Source of the DNA: Colwellia sp.
GTDB lineage: Bacteria; Pseudomonadota; Gammaproteobacteria; Enterobacterales; Alteromonadaceae
Assembly: GCA_003521815.1 (NCBI GenBank)
Contig: DPHE01000035.1
Location: forward strand, 50,508-56,379
Direction of reading: 5' to 3'
DNA length: 5,872 nt
Made by a program: the position numbers and the translations under genes. The notes under the pieces are model-generated. The model made no database searches, was not told where the DNA came from, and saw nothing but the letters and a program-made list of their open reading frames with translations. Of the stretch, positions 1-5,872 are shown in pieces (positions within the stretch are counted from its first letter, which is position 1; every line of letters starts with the position of its first letter).

Positions 1-614
1 ATAAAAATGAAGTACTCAACGTCGTTTAACCGCTTTTAGGCGTGTTCCTTTCTCTGTACAAACGTATGTCATCGTATTCTGTTATTCATCGCCCGCTTCG
101 TCTTTAATACATTCCTCAACACTTTCAATACTGACCTTTCACGGGGTCCTACAGATCATTTTTATCTCGACTTTTTCTGACCATTTTGGGGGCCTAAGGC
201 GACTGGCAAACCATGAAAACCTAACGGATGATGCACAGTCGATAAATATTGAAATTTAGAGCTATTACACGCCAAACGCATCTGGTGCTGTTGAATGTTG
301 ACACACCAAAACATGAGACATTGAATTACTTTTCAAACCATCCTGCCGCAGGAGAATAATTTCTATCGGCATGCTCTTCTTTGGTCAAAAAAATGGATAT
401 TGATACAGTTACTCACACGTTTAGTTAAATATAGCGATATAGAGTGCAAATATTGATGGTAACTATATAAAAACTCATCAACACAGTGCAGGAGCGTCCG
501 TGTTCAATAATTTCCACCTCTACCATCACTACCTGTTACTCCCACATCTAGCTTAGCCTATCACGCACAAAAGGGAGTGGCTCCGATATTTCCGTGACAC
601 TGTGTAATATGTAG
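1..614. other. Gene-poor left end, possible decayed coding sequence
   Basis: No intact reading frame of useful length is visible on either strand of this 614-base stretch. Hand counting gives about 40% G+C, clearly above the flanking gene, so it may have a different origin. On the minus strand one frame running from about 255 down to 16 looks faintly protein-like (for example VSIESVEECIKDEAGDE, then MTYVCTEKGTRLKAVKRR before a TGA at 18-16), but it is broken by a TGA at 141-139 and a TAA at 84-82. This could be the remnant of a dead gene or mobile element, or chance. I recognise no transposase, tRNA, CRISPR or integron attC site. A small imperfect palindrome (TCCTG-CCG-CAGGA) lies at 341-353. 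Confidence 0.5.
569..584 (-). terminator. Weak terminator candidate after the prsT-like gene
   Basis: About 30 bases past the stop of the minus-strand TPR gene, the minus strand reads GGAG-CCA-CTCC followed by CTTTTG. This is a short G+C-rich stem-loop with a short T run. The stem is only four base pairs, so it is a weak intrinsic terminator at best. No better candidate was seen close to the stop codon. Confidence 0.22.
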
Positions 615-3365
615 TTATAGTCGCTCTATCAATGTTTGCTTCTCGGTGTGCTCCTGCGCTGAATTTGGCTCCACTAGAGAAAGAATATATTTGGCTTTTA
701 CTTTGTCATTATTCATCAACAATCTAACATAGTTAAAAGCTACATGATTATTCTTCCCATTAGATAGCTTATAAGCTGCGCCTATTACTGTTAATGCTTC
801 CATCGCATTTCCACTTTTATCAAGGATCATTGCCTTTGTATCTAAAATTTGAGGACTATTTGGCAATTTTTCTAACGCATTATTTATATATTTTAATGCC
901 TGAGGATAATCTCCTTTTTCACCTAAAGCCCAAGAAATATTATTAAGAATAATAGCATTGTCCTCACCACTTGCTAGTAAAATTAGGTACTGCTCAATCG
1001 CTTTAGTAACATCTGTATTCAAATAGATATCCGACAACAAGAATCGTAATTTACTATCTGTACTATGGTTAGCTAAATAATTTTCTAAATGAAGGATGGC
1101 TTTCTCATCTTCATTATTTTGTCGATAAGCGGTAACTAATAACCTACTCGTAAAATTATTAGGGGTCATTTGGTAGTATGTAAGTAACTTAGGAATCGCT
1201 AATTCCACTTGATTTTCACTAAGTAAAATTTGTCCTTCTAGTCCCATAATGAATGCATCGGGAATAACAGAACGATTAATAGTGCTTAATAATTTTTTAG
1301 CGTTAATTAGATCGTTCATTAGTAACAGAAACTGTACCTGAGCCACTTTAAATGCATGGTTTTTTGGACGTTCATCTATTGCTTTTTTTAATAATTTAAT
1401 TGCCTGAGTATATTGTTTTTGACTTTCGTAAAAGCCAATTGTACTCATCACTGCTATTGCGTTATACCGAGATGAAAGCACCCATTTATTCAAATTACTA
1501 TTGACACTTTTCATATTATTAAGTTTGTGGTGTGCAGAAACGAGTAATTTCCAGTACGGTGAAGGAGCGACCACAACATCCTTTAAATTTTGAAGTAATA
1601 TAATTGTCTTATTATATTCTTGCTGGTCATAATAAATCCTTGCCATAAGGATATTGGCCGACATGTCGCTCTTGTGATTACTATAATACGCAGTAATTCT
1701 TTCTTCCATTATCTCATCTGGTGTCAACTGGTAGAGCTTATGTAATATTTTTAAACTGCTAGGGTTTATTATTATTGCTTTATTCAGTTCCGCAATAGCT
1801 AATTCCTTATTGTTTTCTTGTAGAGCAATATGCGCTAAATATAAATAAGCATCGACATTTTCTATTTTTACTTTAATCGCTTTAGCTAGTATTGGTTTAG
1901 CTTGATTAAATTCGCCTTTTTTAATGTGAATTAAGGCCAGCAAATTATAGCCATCAACAAGCTTAGGGAATTTATTTATCCATCTTTGCGCAATTTTCTC
2001 TGCTTTATCAAATTTCCCCTGAGTCAAATATTCTATAGCGAGTGCTTTTTCCGCATCCTTAAATGTCGGATCTAACGCTAATGCTTTTTCAAATTCTAAA
2101 AATGCATCTTTATCCTGCATAGCTGATTTTAGTATACCTGAGCGTAAAAGTTGTTTTGGATCATTTGGACTCGCTATTTTGGCCTTTCCTAGTAATGATT
2201 TAGCCGCATCATACTGACCTGCTTGCATTAAAACATTTGATGCTGAGGATAAAAACCCTACGTCTTTAGAAGTGAAATCTGTCATAGAATTAAATGTATC
2301 CACTGCTTCTACCGTATAACCTAAACGTAATTCAGCAAGTGCTAGAAACTTCCTTGCCGGATGTTCAGCCGGAACTTCATTTTTTATACTCTTAAGGTAA
2401 TCGTATGCTTGTTGAAAATGTTCAAGTTTAAATGCACTAACACCTGCAATAATTTTCATTCCTACACTAGTGTTACCAACCTGTATCGCTTTGATTGCCG
2501 CCGTATTCGCAGCCTTCAAATCACCCGCCTGATAGCGTGTATGAGCTTTTATTTGATTGACCAGACCTAAGTTAGGATTAATTTTAAGTAAAATATCAGC
2601 ATATTTTTCAGCTTTTTCAAATTGTTTGTCTTGTAATGCCGCATTGGCTAACATTGAATAGGCGACCATAGATTTAGGCTGAATTTTTATATGATTTTCA
2701 AAAGCAATAATTGCAGCTGGATAATCTTTTTGAATAAAAGCAACTTGACCCGCCAACAAGTTTAGATCGGGCTGATTTGAATCGATCTCTAGCCCTTTAT
2801 TAATGAAATTGATAGATTCTTCTACCTCATTTAGAGATAATTTAAAGTATGCGTGGGCTAATGTATTATATAGAGTGCCGCGTCCAAATTGGTCAGACTG
2901 ACTAAGTAGGTTTGATGCTTCCTGCTCTTTTCCTAACCTTAAATTAGCAAGAATTTCATACGCTAAGTAACGAACCAATGCATCCCCATTCATACTTATT
3001 TCTTTTCTGAGGCTGAGTACGTCAAGGGGTTGCTCTTCTAATAGGTAGGCTCTAGCGATTAATGGATACAAGTCTTGATTATTAAGGCCTAATCTATGTG
3101 CCAATAACAACTCTTTAAGTGCCGAGGTACTATTTCCCCTATGTAGGTAAATTGATCCTAATAAGAACCTACCTTCCGCATTTTTTGAATCTTTTTTCAA
3201 TAAATTCTTAAGGCTAATAATTGCCTCGGAATTTTCTCCTTGTTGAAAAAACACCTGAGCACTATTTAAATATTCTTCTGCAGTTTTATCTTTGCTACAA
3301 CCAGATAGCCCTACAGATAAAACAACAGAAATCATTATGGGAAGCAGTACTTTTTTATAATTCAT
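615..3365 (-). CDS. prsT: PrsT-type TPR-repeat lipoprotein of PEP-CTERM/exosortase systems
   Basis: This 916-residue protein begins with a lipoprotein signal peptide: positive residues KK at 4-5, a hydrophobic core at about 6-20, and lipobox L20-S21-G22-C23. Serine at +2 fits outer-membrane sorting in Gram-negative bacteria. From about residue 29 to 885 it is almost entirely tetratricopeptide helix pairs, seen as recurring A..A..F/Y..G....A and LxxAP/NP-like patterns (for example AEEYLNSAQVFFQQGE, YPAAIIAFENHIKIQP, YPQALKYINNALEKLPNSP). Lipobox, start of the TPR array and length near 900 residues all match the family called PEP-CTERM system TPR-repeat lipoprotein PrsT. That family is known by co-occurrence with exosortase (XrtA/EpsH) and exopolysaccharide loci; its biochemical role is not established, but scaffolding of envelope complexes is a reasonable inference. 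The ATG is preceded by AAGGA (3376-3372) at a six-base spacing, which supports this start. The gene looks intact. No exosortase gene is visible nearby, and unrelated large TPR lipoproteins cannot be fully excluded. Confidence 0.82.
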   Translation of the reverse strand: MNYKKVLLPIMISVVLSVGLSGCSKDKTAEEYLNSAQVFFQQGENSEAIISLKNLLKKDSKNAEGRFLLGSIYLHRGNSTSALKELLLAHRLGLNNQDLYPLIARAYLLEEQPLDVLSLRKEISMNGDALVRYLAYEILANLRLGKEQEASNLLSQSDQFGRGTLYNTLAHAYFKLSLNEVEESINFINKGLEIDSNQPDLNLLAGQVAFIQKDYPAAIIAFENHIKIQPKSMVAYSMLANAALQDKQFEKAEKYADILLKINPNLGLVNQIKAHTRYQAGDLKAANTAAIKAIQVGNTSVGMKIIAGVSAFKLEHFQQAYDYLKSIKNEVPAEHPARKFLALAELRLGYTVEAVDTFNSMTDFTSKDVGFLSSASNVLMQAGQYDAAKSLLGKAKIASPNDPKQLLRSGILKSAMQDKDAFLEFEKALALDPTFKDAEKALAIEYLTQGKFDKAEKIAQRWINKFPKLVDGYNLLALIHIKKGEFNQAKPILAKAIKVKIENVDAYLYLAHIALQENNKELAIAELNKAIIINPSSLKILHKLYQLTPDEIMEERITAYYSNHKSDMSANILMARIYYDQQEYNKTIILLQNLKDVVVAPSPYWKLLVSAHHKLNNMKSVNSNLNKWVLSSRYNAIAVMSTIGFYESQKQYTQAIKLLKKAIDERPKNHAFKVAQVQFLLLMNDLINAKKLLSTINRSVIPDAFIMGLEGQILLSENQVELAIPKLLTYYQMTPNNFTSRLLVTAYRQNNEDEKAILHLENYLANHSTDSKLRFLLSDIYLNTDVTKAIEQYLILLASGEDNAIILNNISWALGEKGDYPQALKYINNALEKLPNSPQILDTKAMILDKSGNAMEALTVIGAAYKLSNGKNNHVAFNYVRLLMNNDKVKAKYILSLVEPNSAQEHTEKQTLIERL

Positions 3366-3518
3366 CTTTATTCCTTTAGAGATATATTAACTAAAATTTT
3401 CTATTCTTTCTTTTCAAGTCACTTACCCTAAAAACAACCTAAAAACATAGGTAAAACGTAATTTACAGAAGCTTCACCTACAGAAAAATGCTGTTATCAA
3501 GGCTGAGTTTTCACCTTT
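3366..3518. promoter_or_regulatory. Upstream region of the TPR gene with tandem 11-bp repeat
   Basis: This AT-rich spacer should hold the promoter of the minus-strand TPR gene. It carries a direct repeat, CCTAAAAAC at 3427-3435 and again at 3438-3446, an 11-base period close to one helical turn. Other small elements are GTAAA/TTTAC inverted arms around 3451-3465, the palindrome GAAGCTTC at 3468-3475, and TACAGAA repeated at 3464-3470 and 3479-3485. A TTGAAA (minus strand, 3417-3412) could be a -35 box, but no good -10 lies at the right distance. I saw no sigma-54 -24/-12 motif. The repeats could bind a regulator or could simply be AT-rich coincidence. Confidence 0.3.
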
Positions 3519-3560
3519 TATTGCTCTACTTTTAATCACCAGGTTAATAGTAGAGCAATA
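3519..3560 (-). terminator. Strong hairpin after the EEP-family gene
   Basis: Perfect 12-base arms TATTGCTCTACT (3519-3530) and AGTAGAGCAATA (3549-3560) flank an 18-base loop. The loop can pair further (TTAA with TTAA, after one mismatch). The hairpin lies 21 bases past the stop codon of the minus-strand EEP gene, where a transcript-end structure is expected. However, on the minus strand the stem is followed by AAAAGG rather than a T run; the T-rich flank (TTTATTAT) is on the plus-strand side. It may therefore act as a 3'-end stabiliser, an imperfect terminator, or a terminator for plus-strand antisense transcription. Confidence 0.45.
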
Positions 3561-3580
3561 TTTATTATGTCACGAACCAA

Positions 3581-4582
3581 CTAAAGCGCTTCATTTAACA
3601 CAACAGTAGCTAATATTGGGCTATGGTCACTCCCAACATCAGTCCCAATTTTAGCCTCTAGAATACTAAAACTATCGTCGGTTAAAATATGATCTATTCT
3701 CACACTTAACATTCGGATGTGTTTAGTAAAGCCAAAGCCAAAGCCAGCCTCATTAAAAGCATTTTGATACTGACCAAAATTTTCACGATAAATCGAACTT
3801 TCAACAGGCATATTAAAATCACCCAATATGATTAAAGGGGTTTTATTTTCTATCCAACTAGAAATAATACTAGACTCAATATATCGTTGTTCTGTATTTT
3901 TAAACATCGCGTCAAAATTTAATTTAGATAATTGAAAATCTTCATATCCTTTACGGGGTGTTTCTAAATGAAGATTCATGACATAAATTTTTCGTTCATT
4001 AATCTGTAATTGGTACAGTAAACCAAGCTGTCCCCAACCACCCAACATTTGGCGACTCTGACCATTCACATACTCTAGTTTATAAGCACTTGCTAAGCAT
4101 GTTTGTCCAATACAGTGCAAATCCCACCCCTGAGGGACTACTTTTTTCGCTTCTATTTTAGATGTTTCTTGAAAAGCGATAAGTACTAATTGCTCGTTAA
4201 CAATTTGCTCCTTCATCAACGCTGGAATTTCAATGCCCCCACCTAAGTTAACCGACATGATTGATAATGATTGCCCTGTAGAATTAACCCAGAGATTACC
4301 AATAGGTACTTGAAAATTTAAATAGAAAAAAGCAATAAAAATGGCTGCCAAGACCCCTTTCCATTGCTTAATAATTAATGACCGGTCTATGATTACAACG
4401 GGCAGTAAGAGTAAAAAAAGCCACCATCTGGGCGCGAATAACAAAGGTATTTCAACCAAAGACCACAGTGTAGACCAAGGCATAATAGTACAAAGAACCA
4501 CAAGTAAAGCGCTAAAATAAAAGAAATAAAGGGACGTTTTAGCAATAACGCTTAACCAAAGTGATTTATTCAAATTTTTCAT
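3581..4582 (-). CDS. Membrane-anchored endonuclease/exonuclease/phosphatase (EEP) family protein
   Basis: This 333-residue protein has about three hydrophobic segments at its N-terminus (roughly 16-34, 45-65 and 76-90), followed by a complete EEP domain of the DNase I-like, metal-dependent phosphoesterase superfamily. The expected motifs are all present in order: SVNLGGG with N112, FQET with E139, NLHLE with H205, GDFN with D255 and N257, RIDHI with D297/H298, and GSDHSP with D319/H320, so an active enzyme is likely. Members cleave nucleic acids, phosphoinositides or other phosphodiesters, and the substrate cannot be read from the sequence. C157 and C162 (CIGQTC) could form a disulfide, which would fit a periplasmic catalytic domain; this is inference. 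The ATG has no clear Shine-Dalgarno sequence just upstream (TATACAG), but the next in-frame Met (M34) would remove the first hydrophobic segment, so the first start is kept. The gene is transcribed toward the TPR gene, 215 bases away, with a strong hairpin between them, so the two probably do not form a simple operon. Confidence 0.85.
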   Translation of the reverse strand: MKNLNKSLWLSVIAKTSLYFFYFSALLVVLCTIMPWSTLWSLVEIPLLFAPRWWLFLLLLPVVIIDRSLIIKQWKGVLAAIFIAFFYLNFQVPIGNLWVNSTGQSLSIMSVNLGGGIEIPALMKEQIVNEQLVLIAFQETSKIEAKKVVPQGWDLHCIGQTCLASAYKLEYVNGQSRQMLGGWGQLGLLYQLQINERKIYVMNLHLETPRKGYEDFQLSKLNFDAMFKNTEQRYIESSIISSWIENKTPLIILGDFNMPVESSIYRENFGQYQNAFNEAGFGFGFTKHIRMLSVRIDHILTDDSFSILEAKIGTDVGSDHSPILATVVLNEAL

Positions 4583-4604
4583 CTGTATATAGCTATTAAA
4601 AACT

Positions 4605-4631
4605 TAATATTAACTATACTAGTTAATATTA
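4605..4631. promoter_or_regulatory. 27-bp dyad, candidate operator between divergent genes
   Basis: Twelve-base perfect arms TAATATTAACTA (4605-4616) and TAGTTAATATTA (4620-4631) are separated only by TAC. A long, tightly spaced AT-rich dyad with no T run and no gene ending beside it is more typical of a dimeric regulator's binding site than of a terminator. It lies in the 136-base divergent region, 22 bases upstream of the EEP start codon and about 40 bases upstream of the -10 of the lipoprotein gene. Its right arm overlaps a TATAAT on the minus strand (4633-4628). The regulator is not identified, and no regulator gene is in the window. Confidence 0.45.
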
Positions 4632-4633
4632 TA
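4628..4633 (-). promoter_or_regulatory. Possible -10 box for the EEP-family gene
   Basis: The minus strand reads a perfect TATAAT here, about 45 bases upstream of the EEP start codon. No convincing -35 hexamer lies 16-18 bases upstream, so this is a candidate only. It overlaps the right arm of the dyad, which would let a bound protein block it. Confidence 0.3.
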
Positions 4634-4666
4634 GTAAAAAGGTAAGTTTTAACGCTTATTTCCCCT

Positions 4667-4676
4667 TTGATATAAT
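4667..4676 (+). promoter_or_regulatory. Extended -10 promoter of the lipoprotein gene
   Basis: The plus strand reads TTGATATAAT, which contains a perfect TATAAT (4671-4676) preceded by TGA, the extended -10 motif TGn. The -35 at 17-base spacing is weak (TTTAAC, 4648-4653), which an extended -10 can offset. Transcription would start near 4683, giving a leader of roughly 36 bases. Confidence 0.55.
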
Positions 4677-4707
4677 CATCTGAAATGGATATTGGACAGT
4701 AAAACAT

Positions 4708-4721
4708 AAGGATCTCACTTG
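4708..4721 (+). promoter_or_regulatory. Ribosome binding site and TTG start
   Basis: AAGGA at 4708-4712 sits six bases before a TTG at 4719-4721. This spacing, and the lipoprotein signal that begins right after the TTG, fix the start. The nearby ATG at 4685 is in another frame and stops after five codons, and the first in-frame internal ATG falls well over 100 codons into the protein. Confidence 0.75.
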
Positions 4722-5867
4722 AAACAGCTAGCAAAACACACGTTATTAATTTTTCCCATTTTTGTTTTTAGCTGTTCAAAAAAAGTTGAGCATCAGGGTT
4801 CGCACAATCATTCTATACTCAATGAAAATTTTGAAACCTTCCCTTTTTTAAATACACCTAAATGGACCGCCGATCAAAAGAAAAACACAGGACCTTATAC
4901 TGAATCTGGCAAATATGTTCAACAACTAAAAACATCACCTCCTGGCGCATTAAAAAACACTATTCCATTAGGAGAAAATAATTGGTTAACAGCTGAGATA
5001 TATACAAGAACAAAGGAGCCCATACTCATAGATTATCTAGATATAGTAATAGATCCCCTCAACGCCAATAACAAGGTATTAAAATTAAGCACCCCCACTC
5101 ATACTGATGCAGTGATATTACGCCCTAAAAAGGCTTTACCTAAAAAATATGCACTCAGTTTCAAAATCGGCTTCATTAATTACGGCGATGAAAGTGAGTT
5201 GACGGGATATAGTGATGGAAATGAAATGCCAGGCCCTTGGAGAGAAGGTTCAAGTGTTGGACATAACGGCTTTTATTGGTTCGCCCTAGTAGATAAGTTA
5301 CCAAAGCCCAGTAACAACATATGGGGCCATCACCATCGTAAGTTTGTTATTAATAGCTGGAATAGAAAAAATGACCAGAATACGGTAAACGTTATTGCGC
5401 TTAATGATACAAGTGACACACATACCGCTTTGGGTAAAAAATTTATTCGTTATGTTGATAGACGCTGGCAAAAAATTTCAGATACACCTATAGATAATTA
5501 TTTACCTAATGAATGGTATACGGTTACGTTTACACGAACTAGCCTCTTTTATCAGTTTTCAATTACAGGTAGGTTTAAAAATGTGGGTCAAACTACATAC
5601 AAAAATAAAATAGATCTTCATAAAAACTGTATATTCCATTACAACCAAACACCAGAAGAGCTAGATACCCGCTGTATAGATAACCACGTGCAAACCTTCC
5701 TAGGACAAAAATTTACCTCTTGGCCTATCAATAGCGCTTATCCCGATTATTTTATGATTGGTGAGCCATATATTAATTACTATGGAGGCAGTGTATTGAT
5801 AGATGACATAAAATTAAAAACATTAGAAGCTACTTCGCGTAGTGCTGTAATCGCAATAGGATACTAA
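4719..5867 (+). CDS. Lipoprotein of unknown function, probable beta-sandwich fold
   Basis: This 382-residue protein starts with TTG and a short lipoprotein signal: positively charged N-terminus, hydrophobic stretch at 8-17, and V16-F17-S18-C19 as a loose lipobox with Ser at +2. The mature part begins with a His-rich linker (HQGSHNH, 25-31) and then NFETFP. It is rich in alternating polar/aromatic stretches typical of beta strands, with many Trp and Tyr, for example GHNGFYWFALVDK from 181. It ends with IGEPYINYYGGSVLIDDIKL (347-366), a pattern common at the end of jelly-roll or concanavalin-A-like carbohydrate-active domains. Other visible features are H204-H205-H206-R207 and a Cys pair C304/C319 that may form a disulfide. 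A surface polysaccharide-binding or polysaccharide-cleaving role is a plausible inference; I do not recognise the family and cannot point to a catalytic residue. It is divergent from the EEP gene across a dyad-bearing promoter region. The frame is intact and stops just before the window end. Confidence 0.85.
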   Translation: MKQLAKHTLLIFPIFVFSCSKKVEHQGSHNHSILNENFETFPFLNTPKWTADQKKNTGPYTESGKYVQQLKTSPPGALKNTIPLGENNWLTAEIYTRTKEPILIDYLDIVIDPLNANNKVLKLSTPTHTDAVILRPKKALPKKYALSFKIGFINYGDESELTGYSDGNEMPGPWREGSSVGHNGFYWFALVDKLPKPSNNIWGHHHRKFVINSWNRKNDQNTVNVIALNDTSDTHTALGKKFIRYVDRRWQKISDTPIDNYLPNEWYTVTFTRTSLFYQFSITGRFKNVGQTTYKNKIDLHKNCIFHYNQTPEELDTRCIDNHVQTFLGQKFTSWPINSAYPDYFMIGEPYINYYGGSVLIDDIKLKTLEATSRSAVIAIGY

Positions 5868-5872
5868 AAAAT

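Noticed and set aside
16..200. Possible integron attC site (GCCTAA- and GTTAGG-like words on the minus strand)
   Set aside because: The words do not form correctly spaced complementary R and L boxes, and there is no integrase or cassette array.
481..605. Inverted ACACAGTG (481-488) and CACTGTGT (598-605) as possible element ends
   Set aside because: Eight-base inverted matches about 110 bases apart are expected by chance in a region this size; there is no transposase and no flanking duplication.
484..661. Near match of CAGTGCAGGAGCG (484-496) to the reverse complement of 649-661 inside the TPR gene
   Set aside because: Twelve of 13 bases match, but about one such pair is expected by chance over the window, and one copy lies in coding sequence.
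2361..2570. Plus-strand open frame of 69 codons
   Set aside because: It lies wholly antisense to the well-supported TPR gene, has a cysteine-rich, low-complexity look with no recognisable motif, and fits a chance frame opposite a real gene.
3366..3480. Sigma-54 promoter for the TPR gene, as might be expected for PrsK/PrsR-controlled genes
   Set aside because: No GG-N10-GC element with the usual flanking bases was found on the minus strand.

Overview
The window is AT-rich bacterial DNA that most resembles a marine gammaproteobacterium of the Alteromonadales (Colwellia/Thalassotalea-like). This placement is inferred from base composition, lysine- and asparagine-rich proteins, Gram-negative lipoprotein signals and a PrsT-type protein. 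No ribosomal or other phylogenetic marker is present to confirm it.

Layout: 1-614 has no intact gene. It is somewhat more GC-rich than the rest (about 40% by hand count, against about 28-30% in sampled lines of the adjacent gene) and may hold decayed coding remnants. A full-length minus-strand gene (615-3365) encodes a 916-residue TPR lipoprotein that matches the PrsT family of PEP-CTERM/exosortase systems. A 215-bp gap (3366-3580) follows, with a strong hairpin and a tandem 11-bp repeat. Next is a minus-strand gene (3581-4582) for a membrane-anchored endonuclease/exonuclease/phosphatase (EEP) superfamily protein with every expected catalytic motif. A 136-bp divergent promoter region (4583-4718) carries a near-perfect 27-bp dyad. 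It separates this gene from a plus-strand gene (4719-5867) for a TTG-initiated lipoprotein of unknown function, probably with a beta-sandwich (jelly-roll/concanavalin-A-like) fold.

All three proteins are predicted to act in the envelope: two as lipoproteins and one in the inner membrane with its catalytic domain probably on the periplasmic side. PrsT proteins occur in genomes that make exopolysaccharide and sort PEP-CTERM proteins through an exosortase. The unknown lipoprotein looks like a carbohydrate-interacting or carbohydrate-cleaving protein, so a shared theme of surface polysaccharide is plausible but unproven. No exosortase, prsK/prsR, glycosyltransferase or PEP-CTERM substrate gene lies in this window. 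I do not see a clear previously undescribed system here; the least explained items are the unknown lipoprotein with its dyad-bearing promoter and the gene-poor left end.
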